From: Prevotellaceae bacterium
Lineage (GTDB): Bacteria > Bacteroidota > Bacteroidia > Bacteroidales > Bacteroidaceae
Assembly (NCBI GenBank): GCA_015257125.1
Contig: JABZKU010000019.1
Span: 1-44,570, forward strand
Direction: 5' to 3'
Length of the DNA stretch: 44,570 nucleotides
Shown here one piece after another: positions 25,715 to 32,603 of the stretch; the stretch's first letter is position 1; each line of letters opens with the position of its first letter. A model generated the notes under the pieces. The model saw nothing but the letters and a program-made list of their open reading frames with translations. It was not told the origin of the DNA and did no database searches. The translations under genes were made by a program, and so were the position numbers.

Positions 25715-26875
25715 TCAGCTGAAGTAAGCACGGAACGACTGGAAAATCTTATCCTTAATGCTCTTGTTGGGTTGCAGGTTGTCGCTGTTCTTCATTGCTT
25801 CGAAGGCTTTCTTTTCGTCGGCCGAGAGCGTTTCGGGAACATAGACACTCACATTGATCACGATGTCGCCGCGTCCGTAGCCGTAACCTTGCAGAGCGGG
25901 CAAACCTTTACTGCGCAAGCGCATGCGCGTACCGGGTTGGGTGCCGGGCTTGATGTTGACGCGTGCCTTGCCTTCGAGGGTGGGAACTTCGACGGTGTCG
26001 CCGAGTGTCGCTTGGCTCACGGTGAGCAGCAAGTTGTAGATCAGGTCGTTGTCGTCGCGGATGAAGTTTTCGTGAGGAATCTCCTCGATGAGCACTTGGA
26101 TGTCGCCGGGCACACCGTTGTGCTTGGCAGCATGCCCCTTACCGGGCACGTTAAGCACCATGCCTTCGGCCACACCGGCGGGAATATTGACTTCTACCAC
26201 CTCTTCGCCCGAAACTGTACCTTCGCCGTGACACTTGTTGCAAGGGTGAGTGATGATTTTTCCTTCGCCGTGGCACGTGGGACAAGCCACTTGTTGCTGC
26301 ACGGTGCCGAAAATGCTGCGTGCATTGCGCACTACGTAGCCCGAACCGTGGCAAGTGGAGCAAGTGTCGGCTGAGTGTCCGGCTTCGTTGCCACTGCCGT
26401 GACAGGCTTCGCACTCCACTTGTTTCTTGATCTTGAATTTCTTCGTTACCCCCGTGGCGATTTCTTCGAGGGTGAGACGGGTTTTGAGGCGAAGATCGCC
26501 ACCGCGGTATTGTTGCGGAGCGGCACTTTCGCCGCCGAAACCGCCAAATCCGCCGAAACCTCCGCCCATTCCACCGAAGATGTCGCTGAAGTGTGAGAAG
26601 ATGTCGTGAATGTCCGTGAAGCCTTGTCCGCCTCCGAAGCCGCCTTGTCCGTTCACGCCCGCTTTTCCGAATTGGTCATAGCGTTGGCGTTTTTCCGGGT
26701 CGCGCAGTACTTCGTAAGCCTCGGCGGCTTCCTTAAATTTCTCCTCGGCGGCTTGGTCGCCGGGGTTCTTGTCCGGGTGATATTTCATGGCCACCTTGCG
26801 GTAAGCCTTCTTGATTTCGGCATCGCTTGCGCTCTTGTCGACACCCAGTATTTGATAGTAATCGAGATCTGCCAT
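25715..26875 (-). CDS. dnaJ: Chaperone DnaJ
   Basis: The J-protein partner of DnaK. The start is MADLDYYQILGVD (ATG 26875); an upstream extension to 26923 adds 16 non-homologous residues. The J domain (3-67) has HPD at 33-35. A Gly/Phe-rich region (about 75-120) is followed by the zinc domain with four CxxCxGxG repeats (CEACHGSG, CSTCHGSG, CPTCHGEG, CNKCHGEG), then the C-terminal substrate domains. At 386 aa it is full length. It lies 172 nt after grpE. That gap contains GC-rich hairpins and a CCTTAT/ATAAGG palindrome (26930-26944) but no clear -7 box. Confidence 0.97.
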   Translation of the reverse strand: MADLDYYQILGVDKSASDAEIKKAYRKVAMKYHPDKNPGDQAAEEKFKEAAEAYEVLRDPEKRQRYDQFGKAGVNGQGGFGGGQGFTDIHDIFSHFSDIFGGMGGGFGGFGGFGGESAAPQQYRGGDLRLKTRLTLEEIATGVTKKFKIKKQVECEACHGSGNEAGHSADTCSTCHGSGYVVRNARSIFGTVQQQVACPTCHGEGKIITHPCNKCHGEGTVSGEEVVEVNIPAGVAEGMVLNVPGKGHAAKHNGVPGDIQVLIEEIPHENFIRDDNDLIYNLLLTVSQATLGDTVEVPTLEGKARVNIKPGTQPGTRMRLRSKGLPALQGYGYGRGDIVINVSVYVPETLSADEKKAFEAMKNSDNLQPNKSIKDKIFQSFRAYFS

Positions 26876-27006
26876 GTTTTGTCTGATGTTTGGATGGTGT
26901 TTTCGTTTCGGAGTGAAAAACAATCAGCCCCTTATATAATAAGGAGTGTCACACGTGGGGAAACGATGGGACTCGGCACAGCGCCGAGCAGAAAGTGCGA
27001 AAGAGA

Positions 27007-27031
27007 CGCCGCGCCATGTGTGGTCGCGGCG
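27007..27031 (-). other. GC-rich hairpin between grpE and dnaJ
   Basis: CGCCGCG (27007-27013) pairs with CGCGGCG (27025-27031) 17 nt after the grpE stop, and CTCGGC/GCCGAG (26971-26987) forms a second small hairpin. Neither has a T-run, so they may tune the grpE:dnaJ ratio rather than end transcription. Confidence 0.4.
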
Positions 27032-27047
27032 AAATGGACTTTCGTCG

Positions 27048-27638
27048 TTATTGGCCTACTACCACTTTCGCGTGACGAATCACTTTGTCGTTGAGGAGGT
27101 AGCCGGTTTGCACGCAGTCGATCACATGGTTCTTCTTTTCCTCCTCTTCCGTCGGGAAAAGCGCCACGGCTTCGTGGTAGTCGGTGTCGAAGGCCGCGTC
27201 GGCGGTGTCCATCTTTTGGAGACCTTGTTGCTCGAGCGTGCGCCTGAACTTTTGGAAGATGAGCGAAAGCCCCTCGCGGAGTGTGGCGACATCGTCGCTT
27301 TGCGTCATATTGGTCTCGGCGCGCTCCATATCGTCGAGGATGGGGAGCAACTGCTCAATCACTTTCTTGCCGCCGTTGAGCACCAGTTCGGTGTGAGTGG
27401 CCATGCTGTGCTTGCGGAAATTGGCAAAATCTGCGGCTTGTCGCAGGATTTTGTCCTTCAGTTCGGCAATTTCTGCCTGTGCAGCGGCGAGTTGTTCGGC
27501 TTCCGTGGCTTCAGCTGCAGGAGCTTCGCCCTCGGTGGGTTCGCCGGTGGGAGCTGCGGCTTCTGTCGCCTCTTCGGGCGTGGGCGTATCTTGTACTTGT
27601 GTTTCGGGTTGGGGGGTATTGAGGTCCTTTTCTTCCAT
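27048..27638 (-). CDS. grpE: Nucleotide exchange factor GrpE
   Basis: Exchanges ADP for ATP on DnaK. The start is MEEKDLNTPQPE (ATG 27638); a longer frame to 27695 would run through the stem-loop before the gene and is unlikely. The 196-aa protein has a 50-residue acidic, Ala/Thr/Pro-rich disordered N-terminus, a long coiled coil (about 48-100, AEQLAAAQAEIAELKDKILRQ), and the conserved beta-domain ending VIDCVQTGYLLNDKVIRHAKVVV. It is followed by dnaJ and folC. Confidence 0.95.
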   Translation of the reverse strand: MEEKDLNTPQPETQVQDTPTPEEATEAAAPTGEPTEGEAPAAEATEAEQLAAAQAEIAELKDKILRQAADFANFRKHSMATHTELVLNGGKKVIEQLLPILDDMERAETNMTQSDDVATLREGLSLIFQKFRRTLEQQGLQKMDTADAAFDTDYHEAVALFPTEEEEKKNHVIDCVQTGYLLNDKVIRHAKVVVGQ

Positions 27639-27653
27639 AATTGCTTGTATTCG

Positions 27654-27696
27654 TTTGACCCTCTTTCTGCAATTTCTGTGCCGAAAGAGGGTCAAA
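27654..27696 (-). promoter_or_regulatory. Perfect 14-bp stem-loop in front of grpE
   Basis: TTTGACCCTCTTTC (27654-27667) pairs exactly with GAAAGAGGGTCAAA (27683-27696) around a 15-nt loop. On the minus strand the stem ends 15 nt before the grpE start codon and 47 nt after the ABC-F stop codon. No T-run follows in the minus-strand direction (CAAACGAATACAAG), which argues against a simple terminator. Confidence 0.7.
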
Positions 27697-27743
27697 TGTC
27701 AATAGATCAGTGTGTAACAGCCTGAATGGCAGTTTTTCTTGGC

Positions 27744-29363
27744 TTATTCTTCGCCGTAGAGTTGAGCGCGTTGGGCGCGGATGCGCTCATCGTGCATATA
27801 ATCCTCATAGCTCATGAGTTTGTCGATGGTGCCGTTGGGCGTCAACTCAATCACGCGGTTGGCCACGGTATTGATAAACTCATGGTCGTGCGATGCGAAG
27901 AGGATGTTACCGCGGAAGCCCTTCAAGTTGTTGTTGAATGCCTGAATCGACTCCATGTCGAGGTGGTTGGTGGGCGTGTCGAGGATGAGGCAGTTGGCAT
28001 TGCGCAACTGCATGCGGGCGATCATGCAACGCATCTTTTCACCTCCCGAGAGGACGTTGACCTTCTTGAGAATTTCTTCGTCCTTGAAGAGCATGCGGCC
28101 GAGGAAGGCCTTGAAATACACCTCATTGCCTTCGCCGTATTGCGAGAGCCAGTCGAGCATGTTCAGGTCGGTGTCGAAGAACTCGGTGTTGTCGAGCGGC
28201 AAATAGGCCGTGGTGATCGTGACACCCCAGCTGTAAGTACCGGCAGCAGGCTGTTGGTTGCCGTTGATGATCTCGAAAAGTGCGGTCATAGCGCGGGGAT
28301 CGTGGCTAATGAACACCACCTTTTCCTCCTTTTCGATTTGGAAACTCACCTTGTCGAAGAGTACGGTTCCGTCGTCGGCCACGGCTTTGAGGTCTTGCAC
28401 TTCGAGAATTTGGTTGCCGGGTTCGCGATCCATCTGGAAGATGATGCCCGGATAGCGGCGCGTCGAAGGCTTGATTTCCTCGACGTTGAGCTTCTCAAGC
28501 ATCTTTTTGCGTGAAGTGGTCTGACGGCTCTTTGCCACGTTGGCAGAGAAGCGGCGGATGAACTCCTCCAACTCCTTCTTCTTCTCCTCGGCCTTTTGGC
28601 GTTGGTTTTGCGCTTGGCGCAGCGCGAGCTGCGAAGATTCGTACCAGAAAGAATAGTTACCCGAGAAGAGCGTCACTTTGCCGAAGTCGATGTCGACAGT
28701 GTGGGTGCAAACTTGGTCGAGGAAGTGGCGGTCGTGCGAAACGACGAGCACGGTGTGTTCGAAGTTGCCGAGATAGTCTTCGAGCCATTCCACCGTTTCG
28801 AGGTCAAGGTCATTGGTCGGCTCGTCGAGGAGGAGGTTATCGGGCTCACCGAAGAGGGCTTGTGCCAACATTACGCGCACCTTCTGCTTGTTGGAGAGGT
28901 CGCCCATGAGTTTGCCGTGGAGGGGCTCCTTGATGCCGAGGCCGGAAAGCAAGGTGGCGGCGTCGTTTTCGGCCGTGTAGCCGCCGATGGTGGCAAACTT
29001 GTCTTCGAGTTCGGCTACTTTGATGCCGTCCTCGTCTGTGAAGTCTTCTTTTGAGTAGAGGGCATTGCGGTCTTGCATGATTTGCCACATCACAGTGTGA
29101 CCTTGCAACACCGTGTCGAGCACCGTTTGGTCATCGAATTTGAAGTGGTCCTGCGAGAGAACCGACAGGCGTTCGCCGGGACCGAGTTCCACCTTGCCTT
29201 TGGTGGGCTCGAGTTCGCCGCTGATGGCTTTGAGAAGGGTGGATTTACCGGCACCGTTGGCACCGATGATACCATAGATGTTGCCGTTCGTGAATTTCAT
29301 GTTCACATCCTGATAGAGGACGCGCTTGCCGAACTGAACGGCTATGTTGGAAAGTGTGATCAT
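27744..29363 (-). CDS. ABC-F protein, YbiT-like, with one degenerate ATPase site
   Basis: A 539-aa soluble protein with two ABC domains and no membrane segment, of the ribosome-associated ABC-F type. The start is MITLSNIAVQFGKRV (29363); a longer frame to 29507 consists of translated DNA repeats and crosses the promoter. Domain 1 has Walker A GANGAGKS (34-41) and Walker B LLLDEP with Glu181, but its signature reads LSNKQ. The linker (about 245-300) is Lys/Arg/Glu-rich. Domain 2 has a good LSGGEK signature (439-444), but its Walker A position reads ISHDPRAMTA (about 352-361) and its Walker B reads LILDTP, with Thr463 in place of the catalytic Glu. Only one composite ATP site is intact. YbiT is the nearest relative I can name. 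Confidence 0.9.
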   Translation of the reverse strand: MITLSNIAVQFGKRVLYQDVNMKFTNGNIYGIIGANGAGKSTLLKAISGELEPTKGKVELGPGERLSVLSQDHFKFDDQTVLDTVLQGHTVMWQIMQDRNALYSKEDFTDEDGIKVAELEDKFATIGGYTAENDAATLLSGLGIKEPLHGKLMGDLSNKQKVRVMLAQALFGEPDNLLLDEPTNDLDLETVEWLEDYLGNFEHTVLVVSHDRHFLDQVCTHTVDIDFGKVTLFSGNYSFWYESSQLALRQAQNQRQKAEEKKKELEEFIRRFSANVAKSRQTTSRKKMLEKLNVEEIKPSTRRYPGIIFQMDREPGNQILEVQDLKAVADDGTVLFDKVSFQIEKEEKVVFISHDPRAMTALFEIINGNQQPAAGTYSWGVTITTAYLPLDNTEFFDTDLNMLDWLSQYGEGNEVYFKAFLGRMLFKDEEILKKVNVLSGGEKMRCMIARMQLRNANCLILDTPTNHLDMESIQAFNNNLKGFRGNILFASHDHEFINTVANRVIELTPNGTIDKLMSYEDYMHDERIRAQRAQLYGEE

Positions 29364-29389
29364 TAGGAGTTTATAATGCTTTGTGGGGG

Positions 29390-29397
29390 CAAAGATA
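29390..29397 (-). promoter_or_regulatory. Predicted -7 box of the ABC-F gene
   Basis: TATCTTTG on the minus strand (29397 to 29390) gives a leader of about 20 nt and supports the start at 29363. Confidence 0.6.
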
Positions 29398-29441
29398 CGA
29401 CTTTTTTTGCAGAACTTGCCCTTTGCTCGCTGCTGTGGGGA

Positions 29442-29505
29442 GAAACACGAGGACTTTTCGCGAAAAAGCGTGGAGTTTCGGCAAAAAATGCCCAGTTTTT
29501 GGGGC
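29442..29505. repeat. Degenerate 20-23-bp tandem units upstream of the ABC-F gene
   Basis: Units lie at 29442-29461, 29462-29482 and 29483-29505, reading GAAA...TTTTCGC, GAAAAA...TTTCGGC and AAAAAA...TTTTTGGGGC on the plus strand. They start about 45 bp upstream of the -7 box. Read on the coding strand, one segment (CGAAAAGTCCTCGTGTTTCTCC) is closely similar to the purF-upstream unit at 1539-1560. Confidence 0.7.
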
Positions 29506-29658
29506 AAAGTGCAGGGAGATTATTGCATACTGTTGAGGGGGGGTTGAAAGGTGGGCTTTATCGGAGGCAATAGCGCGGCGCAATGAGGCGACAACACTAC
29601 TCTCTTGAAGCGGAAGATGGAGTCCTGCGGGGAGTAACAGGTGATGAGCAAGGAAAAG

Positions 29659-29688
29659 CCCCACATTTCTCAAAAAGGAAATGTGGGG
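29659..29688 (-). terminator. Terminator of the 484-aa HTH-protein gene
   Basis: CCCCACATTTC (29659-29669) pairs with GAAATGTGGGG (29678-29688), 11 bp perfect. On the minus strand CTTTTCC follows, and the stem lies about 40 nt after the stop codon. Confidence 0.75.
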
Positions 29689-29727
29689 TGTGGAAAACTA
29701 TTAAAGCGTTTCTGTCTACCAAGCTCG

Positions 29728-31182
29728 TTAATCTGTTGATTCTAACTCGTTTATGAGTTCTTCGTAGGTCTTCTCTGGGTCAAAGAAGGCCAATTCGTCG
29801 TGAGCCGGCCAATAGAAGGCATAGAGTTGGGCGAGGCGGTCGAAGAAGATTTCGACGGCGTCGTTGGGAAGCACGTTCTTGAGAATGCCGGAATCGACGT
29901 TGTCGAAGGTGATGTCGCGGAATTCGCCCTTGTGTCGCAGATTGATGATCAAATTTCTGCGAGTGCGTGTGGCATCGAGCACTTCCATTTCGTTCGTGGG
30001 TACGGGATAGAGATCGGCTAAGCTCAATTCAAAGAGGAAAGCTTCGTGTGCCCAATGGGCTTCGTCCTCGCGATCGATGATGCGTTGCCAGAGTGCGCCG
30101 GCGTCGTCGTGGGTTGCGCTGACCCGATCGAGGGCTTCGGGCAGGAATATTTCGGGATTGTTTTCGCTCGGTGTGAAATGAAACTGAGTGTCGGTGGCGT
30201 TGAGCGTATAGACGTAGGAGGTGTAGACAAATGCCTCTTCCGGATCAAAGCGTGTGCAGATCAATTGCTCTTTGCCGGCATTAAATGAGATGCGAGCGTG
30301 CCGAACTGGACGCAGTGTAGTGCTCTCCAAGACAAATTCTGTGATGGAGTAAGCTTTCGGGGCGAGTACACCATCGGCAGTGCGGGTGGGTTCGCGAATG
30401 ACCCACAGCGAATGACCGTCGGCAGGGGCTTCGCCCACTTTGTGCCAAAAACTCACGGTGCCGAGGAGTAGATGTGAACCCATGCGCGGACTGCGTTCTG
30501 CATCGGGGTTGCTGTATTCGCCGATCATGAGCTCGGCCAGTTGCACGTAGTATTGGAACGAGAGCTCGTTTTTGTTTCGAGTGGGAAGTTGGAGTTCTAT
30601 TTGTGGGAAGATGTTGCGCCCATATCGGCGAGGATAGTGGTGGGCAAGGTGCTCATCCAAGTTTTTGAGGGCTTCCAAAACCACGGTAATTTCGTTGGGC
30701 TTGCCTTCTAATATACCGATGCCTTTGATGAAAAAATGTGCCAGCACAAGACTGATCCAAGGGAAGGCGGAAGAGCGAGTTTGGAGGAGCCCATTCAATT
30801 TTTCATGCTGCTCGGTAGGAAAATTTTCGGGAATGATGCCGGCTGACAATGAGGTGACCCATTTGCAGAGTGAGTGTATGGTTTTGTCGCTGTGCTCTTT
30901 CCACGCATCATAGAGCATTTGGGCTTGATAGAACTGTTGCGGGAGTGTGCAGAACATCTCTTCGCTGATCTCGTAGTGGTGAATGAGTTTGTCACAGATG
31001 AGATTGAGCGTTCCGATTCCGGCATTGTATCCTTCTTTTTCGTAGCGCGAGAGTGTTTTTGTGCTTACATCGATGCGGTTCCCCAAATTGTTGAGGCTGG
31101 GCGCAAAGAAATGTTGCCGGAGTGCGGCTTGTAGTGCGACGAAGCGTTCGGATTGTTGGGGGGAAGGCTGCTGCTTGGCCAT
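29728..31182 (-). CDS. 484-aa protein with N-terminal XRE-type helix-turn-helix; function unknown
   Basis: I do not recognise the family of the whole protein. Residues about 15-70 resemble an XRE/lambda-repressor HTH: FVALQAALRQHF, then LGNRIDVSTKTLSRYEKEG and GTLNLICDKL. The remaining 410 residues are mixed helix and strand, without signal peptide or membrane segments, and show no motif I can name. The C-terminal 60 residues are acidic (LAFFDPEKTYEELINELESTD). It starts at ATG 31182 with a -7 box about 35 nt upstream, is monocistronic, and has its own terminator. It looks like a DNA-binding sensor or regulator, and the peptide-gene region lies immediately upstream. A phage- or TA-like regulator is possible but no partner toxin is seen. 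Confidence 0.75.
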   Translation of the reverse strand: MAKQQPSPQQSERFVALQAALRQHFFAPSLNNLGNRIDVSTKTLSRYEKEGYNAGIGTLNLICDKLIHHYEISEEMFCTLPQQFYQAQMLYDAWKEHSDKTIHSLCKWVTSLSAGIIPENFPTEQHEKLNGLLQTRSSAFPWISLVLAHFFIKGIGILEGKPNEITVVLEALKNLDEHLAHHYPRRYGRNIFPQIELQLPTRNKNELSFQYYVQLAELMIGEYSNPDAERSPRMGSHLLLGTVSFWHKVGEAPADGHSLWVIREPTRTADGVLAPKAYSITEFVLESTTLRPVRHARISFNAGKEQLICTRFDPEEAFVYTSYVYTLNATDTQFHFTPSENNPEIFLPEALDRVSATHDDAGALWQRIIDREDEAHWAHEAFLFELSLADLYPVPTNEMEVLDATRTRRNLIINLRHKGEFRDITFDNVDSGILKNVLPNDAVEIFFDRLAQLYAFYWPAHDELAFFDPEKTYEELINELESTD

Positions 31183-31215
31183 AGTTTTCGAGGACAGATT
31201 GTTTTAATGATGGGA

Positions 31216-31223
31216 CAAAGATA
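31216..31223 (-). promoter_or_regulatory. Predicted -7 box of the HTH-protein gene
   Basis: TATCTTTG on the minus strand (31223 to 31216), an exact TAnnTTTG match, with a leader of about 28 nt. Confidence 0.6.
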
Positions 31224-31282
31224 CAATTTCAAACACGCGAAACAGGCAGATAAGGGCGTGTTTTGCCGATTTGTCGGGCTTC

Positions 31283-31298
31283 TTGTGTCATAATAGAG
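31283..31298. repeat. 16-bp direct-repeat motif, copy 1
   Basis: TTGTGTCATAATAGAG. It matches copy 2 at 31662-31677 at 15 of 16 positions, and shared GCTT before and TTTG after extend the similarity. It lies 60 bp upstream of the HTH gene -7 box and 50 bp upstream of the plus-strand -7 box at 31349. Confidence 0.6.
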
Positions 31299-31361
31299 CT
31301 TTTTGTCCTAACAATGGGGTGGTTTCGTCGGAGGGAACCGTCAAAGAGTAGATTTGTCTGC

Positions 31362-31536
31362 GTTCCTTTTTTTGCTGAAGGTGAGGTTTCGTTTTGTCCG
31401 GCAGCAATAGGTGTTATTCTATAATGAGAGTTTAGTGCATGGGGGCATAGCCAAAGGGGCATGTGGGACTTGTGGTGAAAGGGGATATGTATATAATATA
31501 AATCGGCAGTACCTTTCATTGAAGTACTGCCGATTT
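31362..31536 (+). ncRNA. Candidate small RNA of about 175 nt
   Basis: TAGATTTG (31349-31356) matches the -7 consensus, and an intrinsic terminator ends about 175 nt downstream at 31536. Between them only very short open frames occur. Without expression data this stays a guess; the terminator alone is certain. Confidence 0.3.
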
Positions 31537-31537
31537 T
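31500..31537. terminator. Intrinsic terminator with no evident gene
   Basis: AAATCGGCAGTAC (31500-31512) pairs with GTACTGCCGATTT (31524-31536), 13 bp perfect with an 11-nt loop, then a T. Sequence on both sides is A/T-rich, so it may act both ways. No coding gene ends here. Confidence 0.8.
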
Positions 31538-31661
31538 GCCTTCCCTACGTGTGAGGGCGTAAGATATGTAGTTTGTTTATCGCTTTTATAGGGGGCTGAT
31601 TGTTAAACCGAGGTGTTTAGTCGCGAAAAAGATGGTAAAAATAAGCATTATGAGTGCTTTT

Positions 31662-31677
31662 TTGTGTCATAAAAGAG
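31662..31677. repeat. 16-bp direct-repeat motif, copy 2
   Basis: TTGTGTCATAAAAGAG, differing from copy 1 (31283-31298) at one base. It lies about 72 bp upstream of the -7 box of the 24-codon gene. Confidence 0.6.
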
Positions 31678-31726
31678 TCGTTTGACGCAAGTGTGAGAAA
31701 AAGTATCTTTTTGTTGTATTGTTTCT

Positions 31727-31756
31727 TTTGAAAGTGTTATGGTCTCCTTACTTTTG
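31727..31756 (+). promoter_or_regulatory. Complete sigma-ABfr promoter of the 24-codon gene
   Basis: TTTG (31727-31730), an 18-nt spacer, and TACTTTTG (31749-31756) give both Bacteroidota elements. The leader is about 80 nt, contains an ACAAG/CTTGT hairpin (31786-31799), and ends in an A/T-rich stretch before the ATG. Confidence 0.7.
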
Positions 31757-31843
31757 CAATATCATAATCACCGCCTGAGACGGGAACAAGTAAACTTGTA
31801 ATCAGCGAATTGGGCTTAGTTTAACTCTAAAAAACTTTTTATC

Positions 31844-31918
31844 ATGGGATTCCTTGAAGGACTTATTGACTTTATCGATGGATTCGTAGACGGATACAAC
31901 TCTACTCGTAATCGATAA
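31844..31918 (+). CDS. 24-aa amphipathic acidic peptide
   Basis: ATG at 31844 opens a 24-codon frame ending TAA. The peptide starts MGFLEGLIDFIDG, continues FVDGYN and ends with a polar basic STRNR. On a helical wheel F3, L4, L7, I8, F10, I11, F14, V15 and Y18 fall on one face, with E5, D9, D12 and D16 on the other. The motif Phe-aliphatic-acid-Gly occurs three times (3-6, 10-13, 14-17). There is no signal peptide. I know no family it matches. Support comes from the clean promoter, an A/T-rich region before the ATG as in this phylum, and a strong terminator about 130 nt after the stop codon. It could be a regulatory, membrane-active or signalling peptide, or part of a dual-function RNA. Confidence 0.55.
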   Translation: MGFLEGLIDFIDGFVDGYNSTRNR

Positions 31919-32050
31919 TCTAAATGGTAAGACGAGAGTCGACTTTTGAGTTGTTATGACTCTCGTTCACGAGCTTAGGAACCGATTATTCTTGGTTGAT
32001 CCATTGGGAATGAGGTTCATAAAGCTTTATCCCTTCTACACGAAAAAAGA

Positions 32051-32087
32051 ATGCGGTAGCTATTTTTCTAGCTACCGCATCCTTTTT
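32051..32087. terminator. Bidirectional terminator between the peptide gene and ispF
   Basis: ATGCGGTAGCT (32051-32061) pairs with AGCTACCGCAT (32070-32080), 11 bp perfect with an 8-nt loop. TTTTTT follows on each strand. It ends the peptide-gene transcript on the plus strand and the porU-porV-ispF transcript on the minus strand. Confidence 0.88.
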
Positions 32088-32094
32088 TATGATA

Positions 32095-32574
32095 TTACAC
32101 ACGTTCGATGAGCGCAACGGCGTGAGCGGCCATGCCCTCTTCGCGACCGACGAAACCCATACGCTCGCTGGTGGTGGCTTTGAGCGAAACGGCATCAAGA
32201 TCGACATGGAGCAGCGGGGCAAGGATGGCTTTCATCGCGTCGATGTGGGGATTGATTTTGGGGCGCTCGGCGCAAATCGTGCAATCGACGTTGCCTACGC
32301 GGTAGCCGTGCGCTTCGAGCAAATCGACGGTGCGGCTGAGGAGCACTTTGCTGTCGGCGCCTTTATATTCGGGGGCGGTGTCGGGAAAGTGATAGCCGAT
32401 GTCGCGGAGATTGGCTGCACCAAGGAGAGCGTCGCAGATGGCGTGAATGAGCACATCGGCATCGCTGTGACCAAGGAGTCCCAAACTGTGGTCGATGTGC
32501 ACGCCGCCCAACCATAAATCGCGGCCTTCGACGAGACGATGCACGTCATAGCCGTAGCCTACTCTGATGTTCAT
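32095..32574 (-). CDS. ispF: 2-C-methyl-D-erythritol 2,4-cyclodiphosphate synthase
   Basis: Fifth enzyme of the non-mevalonate isoprenoid pathway, releasing CMP to form the cyclic diphosphate. The 159-aa protein has the metal ligands Asp10 and His12 (YGYDVH) and His44 (DVLIHAICDAL). It also has the family segments LLGHSDADV and KATTSERMGFVGREEG. Length and motifs are exact for IspF trimers. It is the last gene of the FAH-porU-porV-ispF unit, 29 nt after porV. Confidence 0.97.
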   Translation of the reverse strand: MNIRVGYGYDVHRLVEGRDLWLGGVHIDHSLGLLGHSDADVLIHAICDALLGAANLRDIGYHFPDTAPEYKGADSKVLLSRTVDLLEAHGYRVGNVDCTICAERPKINPHIDAMKAILAPLLHVDLDAVSLKATTSERMGFVGREEGMAAHAVALIERV

Positions 32575-32603
32575 AATAAATAAAGGGAAATAGCGGTGAA
32601 TGA

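Larger units (their letters stand above)
31183..31843. other. About 660-bp regulatory-looking region between the HTH gene and the 24-codon gene
   Basis: No ordinary gene is visible. The interval contains a minus-strand -7 box for the HTH gene, two near-identical 16-bp motifs (31283-31298 and 31662-31677), a plus-strand -7 box at 31349, a strong terminator at 31500-31536, a weak A/T-flanked hairpin (AAGCA/TGCTT 31643-31659), and the promoter of the peptide gene. Confidence 0.6.

Noticed and set aside
27654..27696. CIRCE heat-shock operator before grpE
   Set aside because: The arms are TTTGACCCTCTTTC, not TTAGCACTC, and the spacer is 15 nt rather than 9.
29364..29507. N-terminal extension of the ABC-F protein
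   Set aside because: It translates the tandem repeats and crosses the predicted -7 box; MITLSNIAVQFG is the normal family start.
31229..31519. Minus-strand 96-codon frame in the HTH-peptide spacer
   Set aside because: It runs through the terminator hairpin, the HTH promoter and the repeated motif, and shows no protein-like pattern.
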